From the NCBI RefSeq assembly GCF_019925205.1, contig NC_083560.1, forward strand, positions 20,727,145 through 20,791,144: 64,000 nt of DNA. Direction: 5' to 3'. The notes beneath the pieces were generated by a model. The model saw only the letters and a list, made by a program, of their open reading frames with translations, had not been told where the DNA came from and made no database searches. Below, in pieces: positions 23,223 through 35,869 of this stretch (the first letter of the stretch is position 1; each line of letters opens with the position of its first letter). The position numbers and the translations under genes are program-made. This stretch comes from Metopolophium dirhodum (lineage: Eukaryota > Arthropoda > Insecta > Hemiptera > Aphididae).

Positions 23223-24806
23223 ATGTAAGTAAAAGCACTTAAATAATAGTTAAAATTTTTCTCGGATGCAAATATTTGTAAATTAGATCCAAACTTGTGA
23301 TTCAGTGTTGGGAAAGTTTTTGAACTCGTTCTAGATCCTTGTTCCTTATTCAAAAAAGGAACTCACTCCAAATCAAGTTCCTCTAAAAAAAGAACTCGTT
23401 CCAACTTTCATTCATTTTTAACCAAGTTATTTACAAAATTGCTGTTTAGAATAATACTTTTTTTTATTATTATATTAGGTTGGAACAACGATCAATGGAC
23501 GAAACGTAAATCAATTAAAAATACCTTTTTATACTTATTAACACGTAGAAACAAAGAAAAATCTATTACAATTTAAAATATGTTTTTAAAATTTAAAGGA
23601 ACTATGATTTTCGTTCACATTCCTCAACAAAAAAAAAGAATTCGTTCATTTTCTTTTTTTTTTATTTTTAAAGGAGGTTAGTTCCAGCTTTGTTCTTACA
23701 AAAAGAACTTGTTCCAGAAATCCGTTCCATTTGGAACGAGATACTTCTCAATACTGTTATGATTTAAGTATATTACAATTAATATTAGTATGTTATATTA
23801 GCAACAAATAAATAACATTTAGTAATATTTTTTTAAACATATATTCTTTATATAACTATTTATATTAATATACATCTTAATAACCTAATTCAGAGAACAT
23901 AATATCTTATGGTACCTTATGGATTGAATACAGTTGAATAATTGTACTTTTTGAACTACCTTTGATTAAACACTGATGAGCATTCAACATTATTTTTTAA
24001 CTTTATTTTTATTTGTGCTTACTGTTACATAGGTAGGTCAAATAGTAAGCTTATTGATAAAAGTTAATATATTTTTAATTTAAAAAATATAATTTAATAC
24101 TTACGATTGAAATACCTAGTAGGTATTTATTATGCTTGACTATTCTTAAAACTGGTACATTTGTATAACCTATTAATTTTTAATAATTTGTATAATGTAT
24201 TGGTGTAAATTAATATTTGATTTTATAAGCTAAAGGTATTTATAATTTTATATCAAAGTCCAGTTTTTAAATTTATCCACTAATATCTTATGACATGATT
24301 AATGTAATGCATATAGGTCTCCTGCATATAAACCAAAATCTGAAATGACCCTCAAAGAGTTACTAGAATGTGAGGAAGAAGCATTAACTACAGGTCATAT
24401 GTCTGTCCTGAATGAATCTGTCCGTAATAATACTCAGGTGCTGATCAATTGTCGTAATAACAGAAAACTTTTGGCAAGAATCAAAACTTTTGATCAACAT
24501 TGTAATATGGTATTAGAAAATGTACGAGAAATTTGGACCGAGATACCTGTTACTGGCAAAGGCAAGAAAAAGGTAAATTTAAATTCTATAAACCAGTATT
24601 TTTAGTTTTTATATTGAATGTTTAAATATTGACTAAAGTAAGAAAATTGTAAATATTTGTTGTAAAATTTTAAACTGATTATTAAATATTGATTATTTTT
24701 ATAGGCAAAGGCAATTACTCGAGACAAGTTCATTTCAAAAATGTTTCTTCGTGGTGATTCAGTTATTTTAGTTGTCAAGAACCCTAAAGAAGCTATTCGT
24801 CAATAA
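23223..24806 (+). CDS. SmD2: Small nuclear ribonucleoprotein Sm D2 (119 aa, 3 exons, start codon split by intron 1)
   Basis: This is a core Sm-ring protein of the U1, U2, U4 and U5 snRNPs. The ATG is divided: AT at 23223-23224, then a GTAAGT donor, and G at 24317 after an ATATAG acceptor. Coding then runs 24317-24572 and 24705-24806 (TAA). The protein begins MSPAYKPKSEMTLKELLECE, matching the SmD2 start (KPKSEMTPEEL). NNTQVLINCRNNRKLLARIK and FDQHCNMVLENVREIWTE are the Sm1 motif, and KFISKMFLRGDSVILVV is the Sm2 motif; the GKGKKK linker precedes exon 3. Length is normal (human is 118). Several usually fixed positions differ (for example RIKTFDQH for RVKAFDRH), so it is somewhat diverged. Intron 1 (1092 bp) carries an hAT-type MITE; intron 2 is 132 bp. 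Confidence 0.95.
23303..23756. mobile_element. hAT-type MITE in SmD2 intron 1
   Basis: It starts CAGTGTTGGGAAAG and ends TTCTCAATACTG, an imperfect inverted repeat. The flanks TTGTGATT (23295-23302) and TTATGATT (23757-23764) are an 8 bp target duplication with one mismatch. GGAACGAG/GTTCC words repeat inside at both ends. No transposase is present. It is 454 bp and lies wholly within the intron. Confidence 0.75.
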
Positions 24807-25199
24807 GAACCAGCTTCTTGAAATCTACTTTGACAGAATTAGATTTAAGTACATTTCCATACAAAGTGTATTAGGTATATATTAAAAAATCTATATTAAA
24901 CACTTATTATTTATTATGATTAACTGTAATAACTATTCTCTGTTCAGGTGAAGCTGACTTACTCGTCTGATTAAAACTAATCATGACTAGTGGTGCAACT
25001 AGGGCTAAAATGTTGGATGGGAGGGGGGCTATAGCCGCCACCTGATATTACATGAAAAGTAATCTGTGTGGGCATTACCCCACAACCCCATTTATATTCA
25101 TTTAAATTCACTTCAAAATATAAATAAATGATAAAAAAAAAATATTAATATTATATAATAACATATTTATATATAAAATATTATTTATTTTATTATTTA
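24807..25199. other. SmD2 3' flank
   Basis: The 3' UTR follows the stop at 24806; ATTAAA variants near 24880-24900 may serve as poly(A) signals. From about 24990 a GC-richer fragment (GGTGCAACTAGGGC, then GGCTATAGCCGCC) looks like a dispersed repeat fragment. Confidence 0.35.
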
Positions 25200-26660
25200 A
25201 TAATTTTTAGAGAGTTCATTTTGAAAAATTAACATTATACGACAAACACATTAAACAAAATGCAACTATCAACCGTGGACATAAGAGACCATTAGACCAG
25301 TCATCAAGCGATTTATGTCCACTTAAACAGACAAAAATAAGCTTTTTTAATAAACAAGATATAAAAATATAATGCATTACATTGTTTTGGCCTTTGTCTA
25401 CCATTGAGGATGACAATTTTATAAAAATAATAAAAGGTAAATTATTCTCTTAATTCAAATATTAGGAATATAAAAATGTCAACAATTTCCGTTAATTGTA
25501 TTAGTTTAAAATAATTAGGCATAGGACAATGACTTGCAAGTGTATTCTAGAAGAACACTAAGTCGTCGTATTAACTATGATTTTATAAATGTTATTGACA
25601 AAATTAAAAATGTGTTTACAACTGCACACTTATAACTACAACAGCAGATATTTGGTCTACAAAACATCAACATTTCATGGGCGTCACAGCACACTGAGTA
25701 CTAACGCCTTACTACTATTACACCTTTTATTAGTTCTCTTACAAAAAGGTTAGTTATATTTTTTTAACTATCTCCTGAAATTAATGAAGCTATTTTATCA
25801 ACATGTTTCCATCCAAATTTTAAACTAAGGTGGATTCCAGATTCCATTAGTGATCACCAAAAAATAATAATACAGAATTTGTGTATAGTGCATGTGTTAC
25901 AGAACAAATTATTAATGAATGTAGTAACCATGAATTCAGTAGAGATTCTGAAGACGGTATTTTATATTTTCTTCTCAGATTGAAATAAACTGAAATCACA
26001 GAATGGACTTGAATTAATTACTTATTTTAACAACAATAACAAATCATTAAACTGTTTAAATAATTATCCATCTATAAAAAAATTATTTATAAAATTTTAA
26101 ATAAGTCTGTTCATCTGCTCCCGTTGAGGGTTTATTTTCATTTGCTAGTTTTGTGCACTCACCCAGTAAATCTAATCTATCAGACCAAATGTTTGAAAAA
26201 TTAATTTTCCTTAAAGGCAATCAAGATTTTATTTATAAAAATAACATTTAATTTAAACTAACCATAACTATTAAGTACATAAGACCATAATAAATTGTAT
26301 TTATTTATTCATTTTTGACCATAAGTCCATAACCAATTAAAGCAACTATATATAAGTATAAATTAAGGTGTAATTTTTATGTAATTTATTAAATTTGGTG
26401 TATTTATTTTATATATGTGATATATTAGTTATAAATGTATAATGTGTACCTATTGACTTATTTTATTATTTAATATAACTATGACTTTATAAGTATTTAT
26501 AAATACTATTATTATGTATTTATTATATATAGACGTTTTACGTTTAATAGTTAATAAAATTTCATTAGAAATATAAAAGTATCATGTATCTTGTACCTTG
26601 TATCTTGATACACTAAATGCATGTATCATGATACTTTTTTTTTGAGTATCTTGCCCAACC
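25200..26660 (+). mobile_element. Fossil hAT transposon with decayed transposase
   Basis: Plus-strand coding remnants appear in order across broken frames. RRTLSRRINYDF lies near 25550. TTTADIWSTKHQHFMGVTAH, near 25640-25695, is a hallmark hAT transposase block. SAPVEGLFSFA and LSDQMFEKLIFLKGN, near 26120-26220, are the hAT C-terminal dimerisation region. Several stops and shifts break the frame. The right end reads GAGTATCTTGCCCAACCCTG, whose complement is the CAGGGTTGGGCAAG end typical of hAT elements. The left terminal repeat was not found, so the 5' side is truncated or diverged. Confidence 0.8.
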
Positions 26661-29125
26661 CTGACTATAGATACTAGGTATGCTATGCCGCTATTTCGCG
26701 ACTAATAATGTAATGTGAATATGAATTTTTCCCCCTTTATTTTATCATTTTATCATTGATAAATGGTGGCATAGCATACCCATTATAAGTAGAGCCTTAA
26801 CTTTGTTAGTGGATTTGGTACATTTTCTTTTAATTTTATCTCTATCTATATATACCATGAATTCCCTACCTATTTTATTGGGTAATTTTTTTGACAATTT
26901 AGCGAGTAATTTATTTTGCCATGTCACTAAGTACTGGAAAAAAAATTAGTTTTGTAGTCCACCTAAATTGATTTTGCATAGAAAATCAAGATGAGTTTTC
27001 AATATAAACTGTCCGAGCAAGCGAGTGACCCAATGAAATACTGGATTTACTCGCTAGATAAATGAAGGAAAAATTGACAGGTTAAAATGGTGCTGTAAAA
27101 TATCATTTATTTTTATTGAATGACTAGATCTATGTACAGCACATTTGATGATAGTATAGTATTATGTATTATGCTATAATGTATTTTATAGATCCTTGGT
27201 TATCATTTTATTTAAATTTTATAACAATTTCTACAAGTGCTCAATTCAAAAGTTATTTAATGAGATTATTAATTTCCCAAAAATGTACAAGGCCCAAGTA
27301 TACTGTATATTAAAGATTTTATTATGTATAAAGTTTATTTTGTGTATTATTTTACAACTTTAAATTAAAATAATTTTGCAATAAAGTTTTTGGCCAAAAA
27401 AGTGTTTTGTAATATAAAGGTTGAAATAATGTCAAATGTTAAATGAATTAATGTACACAATTATTATAATTTGAAATATTTCAAAAGCAATGTTAGGCGT
27501 TTGGATATAATATTTTATCTATTTTTAATTTCAAAATAGTAATTTTAAACATTATATAAGCAAATTCTATATTAAGTATAATACATTTTAAATATATATA
27601 GGTACCAACCTTCTTTATTTTTAATCTTAATTTACCTGATGATTGTACTACAACATTAGGTTATTTTGCATTTTAAATTAGTACTAATATAAGTACTATA
27701 TTATTAAATATTCAAATAAATTGACAAGGCTTGCTTTCCCCAGCCCAAGCTTAGCTTAAGGAAGGTGCTGTAATGTATTAATGTTAAATTAATCATTTAC
27801 AAAACGTATTTAAATGTATTATCTGTTATTGTTGCAATAATGTTATTATTATTATTATTATTATTAAATACAAATGATACAGGTACAATAATAGAGATTT
27901 TTGTTTATATATAAAGTAATTATATACTAGCATCTATCTATGTTTAAAATTATACTTATTATCAGTCCCATAGCACATACATCTCTTTGATTTTTTCATT
28001 CTCTGACTATAGGTTTTTAGTATTTAAATTGTGTTGCATTTATGTAATATGATTATGGTTTAACACAAAATTCATCAAAATTACTTTTTATTTTTACAAA
28101 TCAGATATATTAATTTTTATCAATCTAATTAATCATAATTATTATTATTGTAAAAAAGATTTTAAATAACAAAACAATATTATTATAACATTAACATCGA
28201 TAGAGTTCAAGGGCGTGCTAACCTGCCACGGTTTTAAGCGTGCTTAAAATTATGTTTTCAAAATTAATACAATATAATAAAACAATAATATTCTATCAAA
28301 AACAAATAATAAAAACACAAAACAATTACAACAATCTTAAAACAGAAAACTAACAAAAAATAAACAAATAAAACTTATAAATAAATAAATAAATAATATT
28401 TTAACAATAACAACATAAAATATATATCAATATAGGATTCTGCGCAAGAAGCAGACAAGTCCATTACAAAAGTAAATATAACAAACATATTCGGTATTGG
28501 TAATTAATTAGGAACTTATTCAAACCTTAACCTTAAATTACATCTGTGTTTTCATAGCGTGTGTTATTTTGGTTTATTAGGTACAAACATTTTTCTGCAA
28601 GTCTTGGTTTATATATTAAATTAATATTCTTACTAAAAAGCTACATAGTGTGTGTCTGAGTAGTAAATACATATTCTGAAGTTTTAAAATATATAGCAGC
28701 AGCAAATCCTTCGGTATCGGTACCCCAAACTCCTATTAAAACAGAAATAAGTTGTATTAATGGTTGTATACTTGTAATTACTTATTTAGAATAGGTAAGT
28801 AAAATTTACATACCTTCATTTTCTATTTTGTTTTGTTTTAAATATCATTGCAGCTGTTCTTCTCTACCTATATATTTCATTATTTTCTGATTTGTTTTTA
28901 CAATCTAAAATAATTATGATTAGTTTTTATAATTAGTTAAATCATTATTAATCATTATTTTTTTATATTACTATGTCTATGCTATGTCTAACTAAATTAT
29001 GTTCTTCAGTTGCAGCTTAAGAAAAATCTCTAAAAAGACAATTTCCATCCCCAATGATGTTTTGTTTCTCACACCGACTAATCAACATTTTAATTTTCAA
29101 ATCAGTCTCTATGCTTTGTTTAAAT
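26661..29125. other. AT-rich intergenic DNA with one microsatellite
   Basis: No gene is supported. A (TTA)n microsatellite occupies about 27842-27868. A short GC-richer word (GGGCGTGCTAACCTGCC) lies at 28210. The plus-strand frame at 28999-29289 runs antisense to the integrase fossil and is not coding. Confidence 0.4.
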
Positions 29126-30950
29126 TCAAGTTAAGTGCCCAACACTTGACCTATTTCCAGTGTTTTCAAACTGGGTTAAAATATCTTTATTGGTCCTGCA
29201 TTTATCAGTCTGTACACACTCAACATCCATACTTGTTTCTGAAATACTATTCGATGGTTTTCCTCCATAATATTGTTTTATGTTTTTAATGTTTAATAAT
29301 TTCTTTAATTGTATAGGGACCAGTCCATGGATTTTGAGCCCATTCTCCATTTCGGTCTTCAGATTTGTTGTAAAACTATCCCCAACTTTAAAGACATTAT
29401 CCGTTTAAGGGTGTCTTTGGCATACAATATTTTTTATAAATTCTAAGTGTGTTGAATTTTTTCTGACACATTGTCTTGCATTTTGTCTAAACATTAAAAA
29501 AAAGTTAACTATTATTTATGTACCTACATCATCAAATTATTAAATAAATGTTGTATCACCATAATTATATAATACATTGTGTGTTGCGAAAATTAGGATA
29601 AATATTAATTGAAATTTGGAATATTGTGTTATAATAATAGATATCTCTCAAAAATTGTTTAAGTTATACTGATTTTTTTTTGGTTTTAATTTTCTTGGCT
29701 TTTATAATAATACAACAAAGAATGACAATTTAAAAATACCCTCTGAAAGGTACCAACAACCAACTCATATAAATACTATTACTAACTTATACCATCTAAT
29801 ATATATAAATTGTACAAAATATAAACAACAGAAAAATTAATATTTTAATTTATAATCAAACTTTTAACGATTATTTAACTAATCTATTTTGGAACTGACC
29901 TCCAAATTAGTTTTAATAATAAATTAACATAAATAAATAATATATGGGAGGAGTATATATAGTAACCCTACTATAAGAATTACTATAAATATGACGTACC
30001 TGTCATTGATAACCTACTCTGCAGAGTTTCTTAAAATTTGTCTTTTTTGAATTCTCCAAGTAAAAAAATTTCCTCACTCCTCGATACTATCCTTATTTAG
30101 GAAGTGTTAGATGTCAAGTAGAAGTACTAGCTATCTTTGGTATAATAAAAAAAGCGAATAATGTGTGTTGTACAGACCAGTTCGCAAAGAGAACACCTTG
30201 TAAAACGTTAGGCCATTCAATTTTATTTTCATTGTTTATTTAAAATTGGGATTAATGTAATTTTAATACATTATTTTTTATTTTTCATACTAAAAGAGTT
30301 AACATACTTTGAGCGAATAATTTCTAATGGCGCGATTGAATCTTTGCGGATGGTATGGTGAAATAACTTTATAATAATTCCAGTCAATTTGAATAATTCA
30401 TTGCATAAATTATTACAAAATTCCCGACTATGTTCGATAATTTCAATTTTTGGTAGCAATGTTGACAAATAATAAATATTATTATTCCATCATCTTTTTG
30501 TTCGAAAAATGACCACGCCTCACACCATTTACTCAAATAATCAATAACAACTGCTGCATACCGATACCCACTAACTTCTGGCAATGTAATTAGGTCGATT
30601 CCAATTTGCCTGAAAACCTAAATATTATATTTTATTACGTAATTACTAATTAGTTTAATAAGTTTTAATTTATTAGTTAAAAGTAATATACCTTTTTTAG
30701 TACAGGAACTGGGTGTAGTTCAGGTATCACTTTTAGTGTAGCTTGATTGACACATTGACAAATATTACATTCTTTAATGTATTGCTTTGTACCCAAAGTA
30801 ATCAAAGGCCAATAATATTGCTGGTTTAATAGATGAAGTGTTGCATCTCCACCACGATGACTAGAAAGTGAAAATGTTTCCTCAGAGGAACATTCATAAA
30901 CCATTTTGAATATATTCATCCGTTATTCATCATTCAATATTACACCGGCA
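29126..30950 (-). pseudogene. Broken integrase gene of a Ginger/gypsy-type element, with an intron
   Basis: On the minus strand, 30919-30693 encodes an H2C2 zinc-binding integrase segment: SHRGGDATLHLLNQQYYWPL, then KECNICQ. An 81 bp intron follows (GTATAT donor at 30692, TTTAG acceptor near 30612). The next part begins FRQIGIDLITLPEV and continues AVVIDYLSKWCEAW, which holds the first catalytic Asp region of a DDE integrase core. The frame then shifts near 30470 and degrades. Downstream, 29480-29126 encodes VFKVGDSF and a WTGPYTIKEII segment in shifted frames, like the SH3-type integrase C terminus. A spliced intron favours a Ginger-type DNA transposon or a once-domesticated integrase over a plain LTR element. 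It is inactive; no env- or gag-type gene is present. Confidence 0.7.
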
Positions 30951-32172
30951 CAATGTGTTTTATTATGCTCTCAAGTTAACAGGTTCTAAAAATGTTTGTC
31001 CGTGAGGTATTTCTCCAATTTTTGGTGGACTCTTTGTAGTCTCCCATGGGTGAAACATATTTACAATAACTATAAATTAAAATAATAAATTACATATTTC
31101 TAAGTCAGTAAAATTCTCATTGTGTGATAAAATATAATTACATATTTTAAAAGATTCAAGTACCCACGAATAATATTTTAAAATTAGCACAAAATGACTA
31201 AACTGTTATTGGTCGCTTAATATTTAGTTTCCTCAAATGTTTAGTTAAAATATCTATGGAATAACAACTGTAACATGGTAAAATATTATCAGCCATTTTA
31301 TCTATAAAATGTATTTAAATAACATAAATTATTAATGTTACTTGCATGTAAACGTTCTTTTTGTTAAGTTTAATAGTAATAGATAGTTTTTAGATAGTAA
31401 TAAATATAATCTAAGACCGTGATAATAGTGTTTTGTACTATCAAATTATTTTATCAATGTTAATCACGGTTTATGATATCTAAAACATGTGGTTATTTGT
31501 TGATAACCTGATAATTGATAACGCTTGTCACTTCATACTTCATAATTTTTATATGACAGTTATAACATAAAAGTTAAATTTTATTAAAATACATATTATT
31601 AAATTAATTCATTATTTCAATCAAGTTGTTTTTATAAGTCATGGTAGTTAGTGTGTTTGAATTTTTGTTAACTAGTTGTTATCGTTGGGAAATGTTTGCA
31701 TTCGGTTTAAACTGACATCAGAAGATGTAATTTCGATAATTTGGTATATTTATCTATTAACAATTAAAAGGTACTTTATATCTCTTGTTTAAATTATATT
31801 TGTATTTATTACCATCATTATTTAAAATTTGAGAATGTTATGTTCCTATTGTTTAATTATTTATCAATTTGTTAATGCCTTCAATATCATATTTAATTAT
31901 GATAGTATATGTTATACTGTATAACAATATACTAACACTAGATACATATCGAAGACTTAATAGTATGTAGCTATTATTATATTTTTGTTTTTCCTCTGAG
32001 CGAAAAATTTCGTTCATTCATGACCTGTAATTTTTACAGCACCTACTATAAATCCTTTATGTTCTGGTCGAAAAAGGTGCTAAATTACAAAATATGCTAC
32101 TGAATACAATAATCATATTTAATTATATCGGTAGTTGGTATGTGAATATAAAATGCTTAATCCAGTTTTATA
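30951..32172. other. AT-rich intergenic DNA, nothing recognised
   Basis: No coding exon or clear repeat boundary was seen. The segment at 31985-32080 is slightly GC-richer but has no motif. Confidence 0.4.
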
Positions 32173-32611
32173 TTCTGAGTGGTAATGTTAATACATTTAT
32201 TGATTACCTTTACATTAAACAATATACATTTTCATACCACTAGATAAGAGACTAAATTAACCCTAATATTTATTGGAGGTTTTGAGACAAATAATTCATT
32301 AAACTTCAACTATTAATCTTAATAAATGGAAATTTTAAATCTAAAGAATTAACATTTTCCTTAAATTCTTGAAATGTAGATTATACCTTGTGAGATATTT
32401 AATGGCTACTAAGTTCTAATACATTTATTAACATATTATTATTACATATAAATTTTACTGGAGATGATTCATATTTTATTGCAAGTCATTGTACATTTTG
32501 TACGTATCTAAGATTTCAAATTTCAAATTCGCTTTTTCATCACTATTCAATGTGTATTCTGTGTATATGTTCAATCCCGGTCTAAAACCTAACCTTATTC
32601 ACCACTCAGAA
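32173..32611. mobile_element. Possible small TIR element
   Basis: TTCTGAGTGGT at 32173 and ACCACTCAGAA ending at 32611 form an 11 bp inverted pair, each bordered by TA. That fits a TA target duplication, as in Tc1/mariner-type MITEs. The interior is AT-rich and non-coding. The short repeat makes chance or partial decay possible. Confidence 0.35.
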
Positions 32612-34748
32612 TATATTACGATAATTTTTTGCTGATGCAATTGACATATTAATAATACTTAATAATGTTTTAAGGTTCCTACTTATAAGAGCAAAAAAAA
32701 ATTCATATAAATGTAGTTTAAAAACTAAATTGCTTACACAAATGTGATGTATTTTACCAATGTTGTGTAAATATTGTGTGACTTCCATGTGATGATCCAT
32801 GCCACAGATATTAAACCCTCCTGTCGGCTTATCCTTTTTTTTTTTTTGCTCAAGCATTGGAGAAATAGGTAAAATTATTTAAAAAAGGAAAAATTGATAA
32901 TACATTAATAATAATTAAATACATTTTTAATAAATTTAGTCAAAATTGTCTTGTTCTAGTGTATACATATTTGCTCATATTTTTATACGTATATGTTTGT
33001 GTTTAAAGCTTTTAAGTCTCTAAGTCTTGCCATAACCTTTAGTCTTTAATAACTTTTAATTAATGTAACAACATCCAAGTCCTAGTTATTATAATTTAAT
33101 ATTAGATTGATCATATCTTTATGTTGTGAAAAGGTGATGTTCTTTCAAAATCTATTTGATTTTATATGCATCATTCTACATTATGTTGAATGCGAGGTTT
33201 AATCATACAAGTTTTTGAAATCAATGTTGTCATTTTCCAGTGTTTAGAAATGTTATATTTAATATTAAGTTGATTCAAACAAAATATGAAAGTATAGGTA
33301 TGTAAGTATGTTTTAATTAGTTATTACCAAGTCTCAGAACTTTAAGTATTTGCATATTTGTTTAGAAAGTGCATATTGAAAATCTGATTCGATACAAATT
33401 TGATTCATAGTATCTACGTATATTACAAATACAAAAATGTTTGTTGTATAATTTTGAATATTATGTGATTTTTTGTACAAATTCGAACATTTTAGGTTTA
33501 AGAACATTAACTATATGCATATAAATAATATCATAGATTTCACGTAACATTTTTTTTTTTTTAAATATATACTTTTATAATGTTTGACAAAATAAGTTAA
33601 TTCATCAACGGCTATTACTGTTGCTCTCCCATAAATAATATTATAATTTCTATAGTACTGAGAACTTGTAATAGTGACCATTGACTGTATTTATTTTTAT
33701 TCAAATTTACCACTGGATTAATATTTTGTACCATGATAAAAATAAATTATATAAGCGTAGGTAATTAAACACATAAGTGTGCAGTGTTAATTTTTTTTAA
33801 ATTTTCTTTTAATGTTTTTTTTTCCAGACACCTACCTAATTTAAATTTTTAAATTTTAAATGTATTTTTTTTCAATAAATTACATATTTATGCATATTTT
33901 CCAAATGTTTATTGCATATTTTTTATTACCTAGCCTTAGTTATTATTTATTATTTAAATTTATTAAATATTAATAGGCACATACTTTAGTCAAAAATACA
34001 GATAGGTACCTAACCTATTTGTATACATTTTAAATAATTGTATGCTGATAATAACATTTATACAACAATTTGGTATAATTAGCTATTACCTATTTGTCAA
34101 CTGAATGACATTTATTTCTAATTTTATATTATAAATAATAAATATTATGTAAAATTATTAAGGAGACAAAACCCGTTCCATAGCATTGATTATAAATAGT
34201 ACAATATCCAATATACATAATAATATGTAGATGGTATATTGTTATCTAATGTGTTTTTTTTTTTTTTTTTTAGCTATAGAATCATGTGATTTGACTTATG
34301 TAATATAAAATGAAATTAAGATACCAAATACACGTTTTATTACTAGTAAATTGGTAGTTAGATAGCGTACAGATTATAAAGATTGTAGGTACTAGGTACA
34401 ACAATGCATCGGCGTATAACAGAAGCACAAAGTATATTATTATTATTATTCATTGATGGCATTTTTACAAATTAAATGCAAAATTCAAATGTAAATAGCT
34501 TCTTTAATTATCAACCCATAATAATTATGAATGATACGTCAAAATTCATTAAAACAAAATCCTATATAATCATATTTCTAAAATATAGGTTCCTATTTGA
34601 ATTTTAAAAGTTACCCCTAAAATCTCCCCTTTTTAATCAATAAAAAAATAATTAATATCATATTAGTTTATAGTATATGATTCAAAGAGGTTTTCACATA
34701 AGTCATTTTTTCCTAATTTAAGTAAATCATGCTGAAATCTGCTGTCAC
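32612..34748. other. AT-rich intergenic DNA, no gene seen
   Basis: Long T runs occur (33548 and 34254-34271). No frame has protein similarity that I recognise. Confidence 0.4.
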
Positions 34749-35660
34749 ATGAAATTTGGAACCCTGTATATGAAATTATTATGTATAAATAAATGTTTTG
34801 CATTTCACAAGTTAAATACTATTTGTAGGTCTACTCAAACCAACAAGTGCTTAGAAGCTGAAATTTTGTTTCTAAGAAAGGAAAATGAACAATTAAAATT
34901 AAAAATGTCCTCAATTTCTGAGTGCTTATCTTATGAAATGATTTAAAGTAATGATGAGCTAATTAAGTTATATACTGGAGTACCGAGTTCTAAAATCTTT
35001 GATTTATTTATGCTAATATGTGAAAACATTAAGATAAATTATTATTTAAAATGGAAAGTTGAAAATATTTCCATACATGATCAATTGTTAATTACCTTAA
35101 TAAAACTAAGACTTAATTTGCCACATGTTGATCTTGGCCAACGATTTAAATGTAGCCAGGCAATTATAACAAATAATTGAATGACTTGGATCCATATTCT
35201 ATATGAATACATTTTCTTAGTATTTATGTCTAAAATTTCATCAAAAAATTAAAATAAGCTATGTCTACCAAATTCCTTCAGCACATTTTCTGATTGTAAA
35301 ATTATTCTTGATTGTACAGAAATTAAAACTGATACTACTAGAGTGTCTATGGCTACACAAAAAGCCACTTTTGGTAGCTATAAGCACTATCATAATAATA
35401 TACACCATCAAAATCCTTAATTTGTGTGGCACCAAATGGTGTTGTCACTTTTGTAAGCAATTTGTTTCCAGGTTCCACTTCAGATAAAATAATAACACTA
35501 AAAAGTGGTGTTTTATCTCAATTGGAACCAGATGATTTAATACTCGCAGACAAGGGATTTTTAATTTGAGATATTTTACCTCCAAATGTATACTTGAATA
35601 TACCTCCATTTCTGGACAGTCCACAGTTCACACCAGAACAAGTTTTACTTGTTTAATGCT
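34749..35660 (+). pseudogene. Decayed DDE transposase of an ISL2EU/Harbinger-like element (DDE_Tnp_4 type)
   Basis: Plus-strand coding remnants run through many stops and shifts. A coiled-coil segment of the kind that follows THAP domains (AEILFLRKENEQLKLKM) lies at 34857-34907. DQLLITLIKLRLNLPHVDLG at about 35080-35140 is the DDE_Tnp_4 N-terminal helix-turn-helix type region. KIILDCTEIKTD (first Asp at 35310) with SYKHYHN is the first catalytic block. DDLILADKGFLI (Asp at 35549) is the second. No THAP zinc finger was found upstream. It faces the YqaJ-like remnant at 36611-35870, the gene pair typical of ISL2EU elements. Confidence 0.75.
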
Positions 35661-35869
35661 ACAGAATTTTAGATCATATACCTACATCTCTATTACCCCA
35701 AGCTGACAAAAACTACAAAAAAAAATTAATGTCTTCTGGTAAAGTATAGTTGTGCTTGAACTCGGTGCCAGTAATTATGTTTCTGGTTAGTTTAGGTTAG
35801 GTTATAATTATGTTCTTTATAAATTATGTAAGTTTTGTTCTTCTGATAGCAAACTATTTCTGAATTTAT

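Noticed and set aside
28999..29289. 96-codon plus-strand frame
   Set aside because: Antisense to the integrase C-terminal remnant; no own motif.
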